Part shown: positions 8,489-15,407 of the stretch, one piece after another
Position numbering within the stretch: position 1 is the stretch's first letter
Layout: each line of letters opens with the position of its first letter
Origin: Salinimonas profundi
Lineage (GTDB): Bacteria; Pseudomonadota; Gammaproteobacteria; Enterobacterales; Alteromonadaceae
Length of the DNA: 54,429 nucleotides
Reading direction: 5' to 3'
Assembly: GCF_014750655.1 (NCBI RefSeq)
Contig: NZ_JABBXD010000016.1
Location: 1-54,429 of the forward strand
Notes under the pieces: model-generated
What the model was told of the DNA's origin: nothing
What the model saw: the letters and a program-made list of their open reading frames with translations, nothing else
Database searches by the model: none
Program-made: the position numbers and the translations under genes

Positions 8489-8851
8489 ATGAAGAAAAAT
8501 GTTTATATGGCTATCTTGACCAGTGCATTGTTTACGCCCTTTGCTAATTCTGCCGTCGACCTTAAGTGGACAGAATCTGTGGGGGAAGTTATCAAACCAA
8601 CTAGAGTAACTCAGGATGGTCTTGAGGAATTTGGTTATGAAGGCTTCAATTTGACTTATGAGATGAAGAAGCCTTGCAAGTACTTAATGATTTTTGCTAC
8701 AAGCATTTCTAATGATGGTGTTGAATTAGGAAAAGCTTCTTTTCAACATGCTCGTGTTTCCATTGGCGATAAGTTCAGAGATCCGTTTACCCTGATTGTT
8801 GATGGTAAATACCATATTCTTCTGGACAATATCACCTGCCTAAAACCGTAG
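8489..8851 (+). CDS. Small secreted/periplasmic protein, unknown
   Basis: About 120 residues from the ATG at 8489, chosen because GGAGGA lies immediately upstream; a longer frame from 8468 would place that ribosome site inside the gene. The N-terminus (KKN, a hydrophobic core, then AILTSALFTPFANSA) is a typical Sec signal peptide with cleavage after ANSA, so the mature protein is about 98 residues and probably periplasmic. Two cysteines remain (in KPCKY and ITCLKP) and could form a disulfide. No family recognised. Confidence 0.65.
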   Translation: MKKNVYMAILTSALFTPFANSAVDLKWTESVGEVIKPTRVTQDGLEEFGYEGFNLTYEMKKPCKYLMIFATSISNDGVELGKASFQHARVSIGDKFRDPFTLIVDGKYHILLDNITCLKP

Positions 8852-9004
8852 ATTAATCAATGTAAGTTGAGGACAGTCGAGATCCTTAATCCTAAATTTT
8901 GTTGAATTACTGTTAGCTCTTTAAATGGTACAATTCAGGAATATCACGCATTAGCATCAGATAACATGTAAAAGAGCCGCAGCATAGATATCAAAGTTTA
9001 TAGC

Positions 9005-9048
9005 GCAATGAATCAACCCGGAGTGCTATAAGGGGGGTGATTCATTGC
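9005..9048. terminator. Hairpin with perfect 11-bp stem in the 8852-9201 gap
   Basis: GCAATGAATCA (9005-9015) pairs perfectly with TGATTCATTGC (9038-9048) across a loop that contains ACCC and GGGGGG runs able to extend the stem. There is no T-run after it. It may end transcription of the secreted-protein gene upstream or regulate the next gene. Nothing else was seen in this 350-base gap. Confidence 0.4.
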
Positions 9049-9201
9049 ATATTCAATATTTTGAATTAGTTTTGCGTATTATCAACTATCCAATTGCTAC
9101 ACCCCCTATCCCCTAAAAAGGGTCTGACAACTGGTTTGCCTGAGTTCGTTCACTTACACTACCTGCAAATCAGGTTGACTTATTCGGGGGAATGGTAAGT
9201 T

Positions 9202-10269
9202 GTGGGAAGTAAAATGAAGCTCGGCATTATCTGTGCGCTGGTTCTAACTAACTCATATCTGGTTTTTCAGTATGCACAAGACAAGTTTTCTTTGCCAGAT
9301 TGGCTGGATGAGATTGCACAGAGCTCAAAAGACGCAGTAATAACCGCTATCGATTCGCTGGCCACCAAACCTATGCCGGCAAAATTGGGGCTGGCTGAAC
9401 CTGCAAAGCAATTAGCGCCGGTGGCAGAAGTACCCAGTGAGCTAGCGTTCACCGGTGCAAGCTGTCTCGATAAGCGTAAGGCTACCCAATCTAAACGAAT
9501 CTTTACCTGGACAGACAGTCACGGGATTCAGCATATCTCCGACAAACCTCGCCGAGTTGATGATGGTACACCGGTAACCCTGGTAAGCAATATTCACGCG
9601 AAGGATTTATCCATTAACTTTCTTGGCCTCCAGGGTAGCTATAATCTAAAACAGAAGATCATTACTTCAGTAAATGCCAGCAAAACGCTCTTCGAACAGG
9701 TGGTACCTGCAGAGCTGGTGAAGCCACTTACTGTCAACTTCAGGCTCTTTACGGACAAGTCCGGCTATGAAATGTATCGCGGTCCCGCAACAGGCCTTCT
9801 TAAAAACTCTCAGGGGTTTTATCGCGCCGGCACCAATGAATCAGTGGTGTGGGTTAAAAACGAGGCCCAGGGTGAAAAAACTGCGGTGCACGAGGCCATG
9901 CATAGCATTAACCGGCACTACATTGGACAAATGAGTAAGTGGCTCAATGAAGGACTTGCTGAAGTGGCCGAGGACATTGCTAATAATCCATCTGTGCTGC
10001 GGTCAACGCTGCGTTCGAGGCGACTATTACCTGTCAGCGACTTGCTCAACAGCATTCCTGAACAATGGGCAAAAGATTCATCCACCCATTACCGAACCGC
10101 TAAAGCGTTGGTTAGCTATTTGTATTTTACAGATAGGACTGCCCTTACCCGTCTGCTGTTAGCTGAATCAGAAAACGGTTGCGAGACACTACAACAGGTC
10201 GAGGTTACCAGAATTATCGGAAAGGACGTCCGGACAATCGACGCTATGCTTAAACGCTGGCTCTCTTGA
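9202..10269 (+). CDS. Membrane-anchored DUF4124/metallopeptidase-like protein
   Basis: A 355-residue protein with an N-terminal hydrophobic anchor (about residues 6-22), then a DUF4124-like segment near 98-117 (RIFTWTDSHGIQHISDKPR), then a peptidase-like domain. The zinc motif HEAMH lies at 230-234, and Glu250 in WLNEGLAE is the expected third ligand, a gluzincin layout as in peptidase MA-type families. It should act in the periplasm, possibly on cell wall or envelope proteins; the substrate is unknown. The GTG at 9202 follows GGGGGAA; an ATG at 9214 is an alternative start. It stands alone. Confidence 0.75.
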   Translation: MGSKMKLGIICALVLTNSYLVFQYAQDKFSLPDWLDEIAQSSKDAVITAIDSLATKPMPAKLGLAEPAKQLAPVAEVPSELAFTGASCLDKRKATQSKRIFTWTDSHGIQHISDKPRRVDDGTPVTLVSNIHAKDLSINFLGLQGSYNLKQKIITSVNASKTLFEQVVPAELVKPLTVNFRLFTDKSGYEMYRGPATGLLKNSQGFYRAGTNESVVWVKNEAQGEKTAVHEAMHSINRHYIGQMSKWLNEGLAEVAEDIANNPSVLRSTLRSRRLLPVSDLLNSIPEQWAKDSSTHYRTAKALVSYLYFTDRTALTRLLLAESENGCETLQQVEVTRIIGKDVRTIDAMLKRWLS

Positions 10270-10403
10270 GAAAGTTGGTAAAGATTAAATCTTGCTATCA
10301 GGGCCAATATACAGCGGACAACGTCAGATGGTAGTGGCATAATCCCATATAAGTTGCACCTTACTTAACCTGTCCACCAGCAAACCAAAAGTGAGTATAC
10401 AAA

Positions 10404-10574
10404 ATGGAATTTGTATTAATAGCCTGTGTCCTATTGGCATTGCTAATCTTCGCCTACACCTATTATCGCATTGGAAGGGTTAAACATTCTGTGCACATGG
10501 ACTGCATCCCTCCAGCTATCGTAATTGAGCTTGAAAAAGAAAAAGAGCAAGCAGCGGAGAAGCAAATAATTTAG
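10404..10574 (+). CDS. 56-residue single-span membrane protein, unknown
   Basis: A short frame starting MEFVLIACVLLALLIFAYTY, one clear transmembrane span, followed by a basic stretch (YRIGRVKH) and an acidic-basic helical tail (IELEKEKEQAAEKQ). The layout of one N-terminal span with a cytoplasmic charged tail is common for small regulatory membrane proteins. No strong ribosome site precedes the ATG, which lowers confidence. It lies between the peptidase-like gene and the convergent gene at 10718. Confidence 0.4.
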   Translation: MEFVLIACVLLALLIFAYTYYRIGRVKHSVHMDCIPPAIVIELEKEKEQAAEKQII

Positions 10575-10717
10575 ATATGTGCTTAGCTTTGAGCAATAAA
10601 TGAATGAACATAAGTTCGCTTAGCTGAAGCGGTCCGCCTGAGACGAGGAGCGGAAACATTCAACGCGCAAGCAACGGCGCGCGTAAGCGCATCCAGCGCC
10701 ATTCGATAGGGGCTGCT

Positions 10718-11605
10718 CTACAAACTGAATACACCTTCTGTTGAGTTAATGCTATTCACCGTCATTGAAGTTAAATCTGTGTATTTGTCCAACCCCATCC
10801 CAACCTCTAAATTGAGTAGTGCATAGGCTGTCATATAGTGGTGTAGCTCTAACTCGATGGCATTAAACTCTTTTCTTCCCCTCGAAAACTCGAACATGTT
10901 CCCTACTAAAGCATGAATTTTAGCCGCTAATATCATTGCAGCATTTACGTTGTCAGCTGATGGAGATATACGGTACTGACCTTTACAGTCCTCACACATA
11001 CCCGATAAACGAGTGTCAAATACTTGAAGGTTGGATAATATCCTAGCTAGGTAATCACCTACGTCATCGTTGGCATTACTAATACATTCTTTGATTGTCT
11101 CACGGGCTTTGACTGGTAATCGAGGGTATGGAATTTCAAAGTCGCTGTCACTAGGCTGTGAAGCTTGTTCATAGTCGTCCCATAATTTGTCCAAGGACCG
11201 CGCTGCCGACTTCAAATAAGTTGTGAGTTCTGAAAGTGCGTCAGGTAGCATGGCTCTAGCAGCTTTGAATTGACGCTTTCTAGCTTGCTCAGAATGGTAC
11301 TTAGTAGCCTTAAAGACCAATACACTTGAGATTAACGCTAAAACACCAACGTTAAAACTTTGCCACCTATCCCAAACACTTTGTAGATACACCCAGTCAC
11401 ACCTAACTATCAGAGGACCTATGAACATCCCATATATATAGACAAAGAGAGCCATAAGGAGAGTATATCTGTTGCTTATCACCTGGGTGAGATTTACCAA
11501 CCTGAGCAGGCTGGAGAGCGACTCTTTTATGTTGGTTGCCTTTTTGCGTATTGACGTGTGAAGTGCAACGATGATGTGTCCCTTTCTTGTCTTTGTACTT
11601 TCCAT
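10718..11605 (-). CDS. Two-span membrane protein with long cytoplasmic domain, unknown
   Basis: A 295-residue protein, not recognised. Hydrophobic spans lie at about residues 46-66 and 82-100, followed by a roughly 190-residue soluble domain rich in helix-forming residues. The soluble domain contains a CEDC pair (in GMCEDCKG) that could bind metal or form a disulfide. A basic N-terminal region of about 40 residues precedes the first span, suggesting a cytoplasmic N-terminus. It is monocistronic on the minus strand. The start ATG at 11605 has no convincing ribosome site and might be replaced by a later Met. Possibly a phage-defence or stress membrane protein, but nothing in the sequence shows this. 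Confidence 0.6.
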   Translation of the reverse strand: MESTKTRKGHIIVALHTSIRKKATNIKESLSSLLRLVNLTQVISNRYTLLMALFVYIYGMFIGPLIVRCDWVYLQSVWDRWQSFNVGVLALISSVLVFKATKYHSEQARKRQFKAARAMLPDALSELTTYLKSAARSLDKLWDDYEQASQPSDSDFEIPYPRLPVKARETIKECISNANDDVGDYLARILSNLQVFDTRLSGMCEDCKGQYRISPSADNVNAAMILAAKIHALVGNMFEFSRGRKEFNAIELELHHYMTAYALLNLEVGMGLDKYTDLTSMTVNSINSTEGVFSL

Positions 11606-11665
11606 ATATATGAACTATTCACTAAATATTTCAAAGAGTAAATACTTGAGAAAACCTTCTTTAAA

Positions 11666-11712
11666 CTGCCAAGTCATACACTTAGCCGTACGCCACACTG
11701 GGCAGTGAAAGA
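11666..11712 (+). repeat. Dispersed ~47-nt direct repeat, copy 2
   Basis: Starts CTGCCAAGTCATACACTTAG and continues CCGTACGC; it is the partner of the copy at 5572-5618 in the same orientation. Its 3' part contains GGGCAG, which can pair with the leading CTGCC, so the copy is itself a loose inverted repeat. It lies in a 275-base gap with no gene. Confidence 0.55.
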
Positions 11713-11880
11713 TAAAGCTATCGATGTCTGAAGTGCCTCCCGAGCGATAGCTTTATATACAAAGCTGCCTGACGGCCATAGAACCCTTAATTGCAGCGAA
11801 TAGCGTAATCCATACAGCCAGAAACGTAGACTTCTGCAGTACCTCAATCAGTTATTTTTCATACTCTGTTTGATTTTAGT

Positions 11881-12183
11881 TCACGACATAATCGATAGCT
11901 TGAATTTTCTATCATACGCCCACCCCATAACATCAGCAGGTAATACTTCATACTCGAAAGCGTATTCTGTCAGCCTGAAGCAGTTCCCATCAAAGTAGCC
12001 TTTTGCTACCAGAACCGGCTGGCCTATTGTTAGCAGAACTGGCTCGCCCATTTCCGGCATTTTGTTTATTGGAGAGTACACTATGCTTTCCTCAAAGATA
12101 GAAAATTTTATATGAGGATATGGACTGCGAAACTGTACAAAGTAGCTGAATGGATGAAGCGGCACATTTAAGTGCCGCAGCAT
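11881..12183 (-). CDS. 100-residue unknown protein, third gene of a mini-operon
   Basis: A frame of 100 residues with no recognised family. The mix of hydrophobic and aromatic residues, with a GEPVLLTIGQPVLVAKGYF stretch, suggests a small beta-rich soluble fold. AAGGAGGA lies immediately before the ATG, unusually close, so a downstream GTG could also be used. A perfect 7-bp hairpin (12159-12178, GCGGCAC/GTGCCGC) sits in its first codons. Two smaller ORFs with their own ribosome sites precede it in the same direction with short or overlapping junctions, which supports all three being translated. Confidence 0.5.
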   Translation of the reverse strand: MLRHLNVPLHPFSYFVQFRSPYPHIKFSIFEESIVYSPINKMPEMGEPVLLTIGQPVLVAKGYFDGNCFRLTEYAFEYEVLPADVMGWAYDRKFKLSIMS

Positions 12184-12193
12184 TCCTCCTTCA

Positions 12194-12304
12194 CTACCTA
12201 CCTACTGGAATTTTCCAAGCCTCATAACCATAGTCATGAGCATCCAGTAGTTCGTTACTATTACGCTTACGACGGTATCGTCTATAAATATACTGCTGGC
12301 TCAT
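12194..12304 (-). CDS. 36-residue basic peptide, second gene of a mini-operon
   Basis: Begins MSQQYIYRRYRRKRNSNELL and is strongly basic in its first half, then ends EAWKIPVGR. Its ATG overlaps the stop of the preceding ORF (ATGA), and GGAGG lies 10 or so bases upstream, inside that ORF. The basic N-terminus could bind nucleic acid. No family known. Confidence 0.45.
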   Translation of the reverse strand: MSQQYIYRRYRRKRNSNELLDAHDYGYEAWKIPVGR

Positions 12305-12429
12305 AATTCGAACCCTCCAGTTATATCAGGAAATATCGTCGAGTGGCTGACATCGGATGGTAGACACTTTCTTCCATATTTCTGTGGAAGCACGCTGAGT
12401 GTGCCTTTACTGGTTTTTTGATTCTGCAT
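12301..12429 (-). CDS. 42-residue peptide, first gene of a mini-operon
   Basis: Begins MQNQKTSKGTLSVLPQKYGR and is preceded by GGAGG at good spacing. It overlaps the next ORF by four bases. Codon-level coupling and three successive ribosome sites argue that this is a real operon of very small genes. Function unknown. Confidence 0.45.
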   Translation of the reverse strand: MQNQKTSKGTLSVLPQKYGRKCLPSDVSHSTIFPDITGGFEL

Positions 12430-12570
12430 TGAGAACCTCCATTCCAAAATATTATAAGGATGGAAGCTCTTGTGTACCCAGACATTTACGCCGATAGTGG
12501 AAAAAACGACCGGGTGCGGAGAGTATTGGTACTTGCAAAATTCTAGTGCAATACGATACTTTATCCACGT

Positions 12571-12585
12571 GACACAAATTGTGTC
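12571..12585. promoter_or_regulatory. Palindrome GACACAAATTGTGTC
   Basis: A 7-bp inverted repeat around a single central base, about 142 bases upstream of the mini-operon start. Its core CACAA-N-TTGTG also occurs at 29223-29233, directly before the secretion operon, so both could bind one element-borne regulator. Confidence 0.35.
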
Positions 12586-12635
12586 GCCTTTGGGATCCTA
12601 ACCAAAGTACAAGAGCTTCTGGTTTTTGTAACTTG

Positions 12636-12667
12636 AGGGGGTCAAACTGGCAGGTTTGACCTCCTTT
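12636..12667 (+). terminator. Hairpin followed by TTTT (plus strand)
   Basis: GGTCAAAC (12640-12647) pairs with GTTTGACC (12654-12661), flanked by GAGG and CTCC, and is followed by TTTT. This is a plausible rho-independent terminator on the plus strand, yet no plus-strand gene precedes it. It may end a small RNA running from about 12450. Confidence 0.4.
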
Positions 12668-12777
12668 TCCCTCCTCCGCATATCCTTTTGCGCAAGTCAC
12701 TCTAGCAAGATAGTGAGGTTTGAGTTTCATTGCAACCCAATATCTGGTGCTTGAAGCAGCGTTCAAACCGATAGCAT

Positions 12778-12805
12778 TTTTAGGTTAGTGCTGACTAACC
12801 TAAAA
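12778..12805. other. Perfect 12-bp inverted repeat
   Basis: TTTTAGGTTAGT and ACTAACCTAAAA are separated by GCTG. The A/T ends would make it a bidirectional terminator or a strong operator. It lies in the gene-poor stretch 12430-13132, whose other contents are the palindrome at 12571, the hairpin at 12640 and a Ter-like sequence near 12900. Confidence 0.5.
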
Positions 12806-12894
12806 GGATTTTACAAGCTTAATTTATCAAGAATGCAAGCAACTTTGATCGAAAGATCCGTAACATAAATTTATTATTCTATTTTTTTCAGACA

Positions 12895-12919
12895 TTATAA
12901 CTTAACAACATATAGTGGC
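12895..12919 (-). promoter_or_regulatory. Candidate Ter-like site upstream of the Tus-like gene
   Basis: Read on the minus strand the segment contains TATATGTTGTTAAGTTATAA. E. coli Ter sites share a GTATGTTGTAACTAAAG core, so TATGTTGT is exact and the next bases differ. Its place 210-240 bases ahead of the Tus-like gene mirrors TerB next to E. coli tus. The match is partial and the site is a hypothesis. Confidence 0.3.
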
Positions 12920-13132
12920 ATTTTTTCAACAAAACACTACATCTTGTGCATTAGAGTCAAGCTACATACCAGATTGTAGAGCTGACATCACCAATCATTC
13001 GGTGCGCGCTCATGTTAAAATTTGGCGATAATCAAGATGATGAGTTCATCTAATACTTCCTCTCGCTATTCACCAAACCTTGTTTAAAAGTTATACTGTA
13101 CATATCAACAGCAATAATGGTCGGGGGCGACA

Positions 13133-14005
13133 TTGAATCTTCTACGCTTGTACATGACAGACATTGAAAGCAGTCTCAGTGAACTCTGCCAATTAGTGCG
13201 GCAGTATGCGATTGCAGAGCAAGCAATAATGTTTAGCCTACCTGCCATTACAAAAGAAGATGAAGCACTTCTTATTGCCGATGATTACGAATCGATTCCT
13301 GTCACAACAATTGTCGGTCAGGCAGCAGTAGAACTGGCTATTAAAGCGCTCAAGGACATGTATGTTACCGATAACGCGATGTCACGGCGCTTTGTACAGA
13401 AATATCCCGGCCTTATCCCACTTAGCTGCAGTTGGGAAATGCTGGCGCCAGTCATTGACCGCGTTAACCTTGCTAAACAGAACTTTCGCGGCGAAGTTCA
13501 AAAGTATGAAGATGCTGAAGAAAGGTTCTTTGAGGTACACGATCGGTTCAATTATCTCATTACTACCATGGCGTATCGTGGTATCAATGCCTTTGAAGGC
13601 GACTATAAAGGCTTTTACTTCAACTGGTCACGTCGTGCACGGGGCGGAACAAAAACAGCTCAGGAATGGATTGAGCGCCTAGAAAGCGCTCGTTTCACCA
13701 TACCAAGCTCACACACTAAACACTCCTGGAATGCTCTTATTGACCAGGAGCAGGAACAAATTAGGAACTGTGGGGCTGAGAAACTAAGTATGCGCCGGCC
13801 AAACAAACTTCGTCCCGAGTGCTCTGTGCGTTATGCTGATGGGAATATGCGTGGCCATAGTGCCAGCATGCCCTTTTTCATCGCTGACCATACCTGCAAG
13901 CCGAATTTTACAGAACTGAAGGACTACACACGCAAAGCGGCAAGGTCAGCGTCATCAAAGTGGAAGCTGGTGGCCAACCGTCCTAAATTATATATGGCGA
14001 TATAA
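13133..14005 (+). CDS. tus: Tus-like replication terminus site-binding protein
   Basis: About 290 residues (E. coli Tus has 309). Resemblance runs along the chain. FSLPAITKEDE parallels the FSLPEVKKEDE segment of E. coli Tus. A middle region reads FNWSRRARGGTKTAQEWIER, like the GWANKH...EEWQRKLE region, and a later segment KLSMRRPNKLRPECSVRYADG parallels [21 protein letters not shown]. The end RPKLYMAI parallels RLHLYVAD. Tus binds Ter sites and blocks replication forks from one side. On a plasmid it would define where replication stops. The TTG at 13133 follows GGGGG; an ATG at 13154 is the alternative start. Assignment rests on remembered E. coli sequence. Confidence 0.8.
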   Translation: MNLLRLYMTDIESSLSELCQLVRQYAIAEQAIMFSLPAITKEDEALLIADDYESIPVTTIVGQAAVELAIKALKDMYVTDNAMSRRFVQKYPGLIPLSCSWEMLAPVIDRVNLAKQNFRGEVQKYEDAEERFFEVHDRFNYLITTMAYRGINAFEGDYKGFYFNWSRRARGGTKTAQEWIERLESARFTIPSSHTKHSWNALIDQEQEQIRNCGAEKLSMRRPNKLRPECSVRYADGNMRGHSASMPFFIADHTCKPNFTELKDYTRKAARSASSKWKLVANRPKLYMAI

Positions 14006-14057
14006 ATGTCAGCTCTAAATGCAATCAATTGACTGATTAAGCTGCAAATTGTACAGC

Positions 14058-14078
14058 TAAATCGAACAATCCGATTTA
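14058..14078 (+). terminator. Hairpin after the Tus-like gene
   Basis: TAAATCG and CGATTTA form a perfect 7-bp stem with a 7-nt loop about 50 bases after the stop codon. It is AT-rich and lacks a long T-run, so it is probably weak. Confidence 0.4.
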
Positions 14079-14166
14079 TTGAAGTTATTTCCTATATTTT
14101 GTATTGACCACCCCTTAAAGTGCCCACGTCGAATTATGACAAGTCGTACTTATAAGGAATTTTTAA

Positions 14167-14766
14167 ATGAAACGCACTTTAGTTGCAGCTGCAATCGCCA
14201 CTTTTTCAATGAACGCATTCTCTGCCCAGACTTTCTCTGATGGTCCTGCCTGGGATTTTGTTGAAGCTGGCTATCAAGTTGCTGACGTCGACGACGTCGA
14301 TGTATTCGAACCATCGGGTTTTGACATTGAAGGCTCTATGCTGGTCGGTGAAAACTTTTTTGTGAACGGTGGGTATCGCAACCTTGATGATGAAGAAATG
14401 GGCGTCGAGCTTGAACTGAGCCAATTGAGCCTAGGTGTGGGATATCGTTACGGCATGACAAAAAGCACAGATGTATTTGCAACTGTGAGCTTTGAAAACC
14501 TGGATGCTGAAGTCAATTTTGAAGGTGAGAACTTTTTCGCTGGCGATGAAAACGGCTTTGGTGTTGCTATTGGTGTTCGCTCCATGGTTATCGACCAGCT
14601 TGAGCTGTCAGCACAGGTTAAGCAAATAGAGTTAGATGAAACATCTAACACCGGTTTTGAGGCAGGTATCAATTACTACTTCACTCCGGCGCTTGCTATC
14701 GGTGCGACCTATGAAGACCGTGATGATTATTCATTTACCGGTGCGCATGTTCGCTACGCATTTTAA
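14167..14766 (+). CDS. Outer-membrane beta-barrel protein, small OmpA/OprF-like barrel
   Basis: A 199-residue protein with a clear Sec signal peptide (MKRTLVAAAIATFSMNAFSA, cleavage after residue 20) and a mature chain of alternating polar and hydrophobic strands. Examples are LGVGYRYGM, VFATVSFENLD, FGVAIGVRSMV and ALAIGATYED. It ends in an aromatic strand, GAHVRYAF, as outer-membrane barrels do for BAM recognition. Size fits an eight-stranded barrel. Many acidic residues in the loops are notable. AAGGAA precedes the ATG and a strong terminator follows, so it is a single-gene unit. A role in mating-pair contact or phage/entry exclusion is possible but not shown. Confidence 0.8.
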   Translation: MKRTLVAAAIATFSMNAFSAQTFSDGPAWDFVEAGYQVADVDDVDVFEPSGFDIEGSMLVGENFFVNGGYRNLDDEEMGVELELSQLSLGVGYRYGMTKSTDVFATVSFENLDAEVNFEGENFFAGDENGFGVAIGVRSMVIDQLELSAQVKQIELDETSNTGFEAGINYYFTPALAIGATYEDRDDYSFTGAHVRYAF

Positions 14767-14771
14767 TAATT

Positions 14772-14795
14772 AGCGGGCTTCAGGCCCGCTTTTTT
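14772..14795 (+). terminator. Rho-independent terminator after the beta-barrel gene
   Basis: AGCGGGC (14772-14778) pairs with GCCCGCT (14784-14790), followed by a T-run to 14795. It begins 6 bases after the stop codon. Confidence 0.85.
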
Positions 14796-14972
14796 CACTC
14801 ACATTATCTTCACCAACCACCAGCAGTTTAGCCTTTCCGGCTTTATAGTGATTACACTTAGCGCATTTCAACTTTTACTCATCGCGTCAAATTTAAAAAG
14901 TCTTGGATTTATCATGTATTAATGTAAGCATAGCGAAATATATATGCTTATAAGACATTTACGATAATCCTT

Positions 14973-15368
14973 ATGACTGATTTTACCGATACGTTAACCC
15001 ACCAAAGAAAGCTTCAGGCAGCAACCAACGAACTGACAGTCGAGCAGCTCGAAGACATTCGCACAAAGCTTGAAAACATCATTGAAAAGCGACGCGAGAA
15101 GGCAGCGGCACTGGAAGCTGAAAAAGCAGAGAAAAACAATAAGATTGAGAGCGTGCTGGCGCTTCTTCAAGAAGAGGGGCTCTCTCTTGATGATTTGACA
15201 GATAGCAATAAACCTTCGAAAAATACCGGCAAGAAACGTCCTATTAAGTATCGCCTGGTTGACGATCAGGGGAAGGAACATTTGTGGACAGGTATTGGTC
15301 GGATGCCAAAGGTTTACAAGCAAGCGTTAGATAACGGTAATCAGCTTGAAGAATACGAAATCAAGTAA
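14973..15368 (+). CDS. hns: H-NS-family nucleoid protein (plasmid type)
   Basis: A 131-residue H-NS-like protein. The N-terminal two thirds form a charged coiled-coil oligomerisation region (LEDIRTKLENIIEKRREKAA), and a linker follows. The C-terminal DNA-binding domain reads KYRLVDDQGKEHLWTGIGRMP. The minor-groove loop is G107-I108-G109-R110, where E. coli has Q-G-R, so Ile replaces the Gln. H-NS silences AT-rich foreign DNA, and plasmid-borne copies can limit the fitness cost of the plasmid and its transfer genes. It is a single-gene unit bounded by terminators and lies convergent with icmB. Confidence 0.88.
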   Translation: MTDFTDTLTHQRKLQAATNELTVEQLEDIRTKLENIIEKRREKAAALEAEKAEKNNKIESVLALLQEEGLSLDDLTDSNKPSKNTGKKRPIKYRLVDDQGKEHLWTGIGRMPKVYKQALDNGNQLEEYEIK

Positions 15369-15384
15369 TAACGATATATACAAA

Positions 15385-15407
15385 AAAGGGGCTTTCAAGC
15401 CCCTTTC
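15385..15407. terminator. Bidirectional terminator between hns and icmB
   Basis: AAAGGGGCTT (15385-15394) pairs perfectly with AAGCCCCTTT (15397-15406), with A- and T-rich flanks on the two sides. It sits between two convergent genes and ends one base before the icmB stop codon. Confidence 0.85.

Noticed and set aside
10575..10717. GC-rich stretch resembling a gene-cassette recombination site
   Set aside because: It has some inverted symmetry but lacks the conserved core-site layout of attC sites, and no integrase gene was found.
12452..12766. Minus-strand 104-codon frame
   Set aside because: It overlaps a palindrome and a terminator-like hairpin, has no ribosome site and reads like random sequence with scattered cysteines.
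13362..13682. Plus-strand 106-codon frame within the Tus-like gene
   Set aside because: It is a shadow frame of a gene supported by family resemblance along its whole length.
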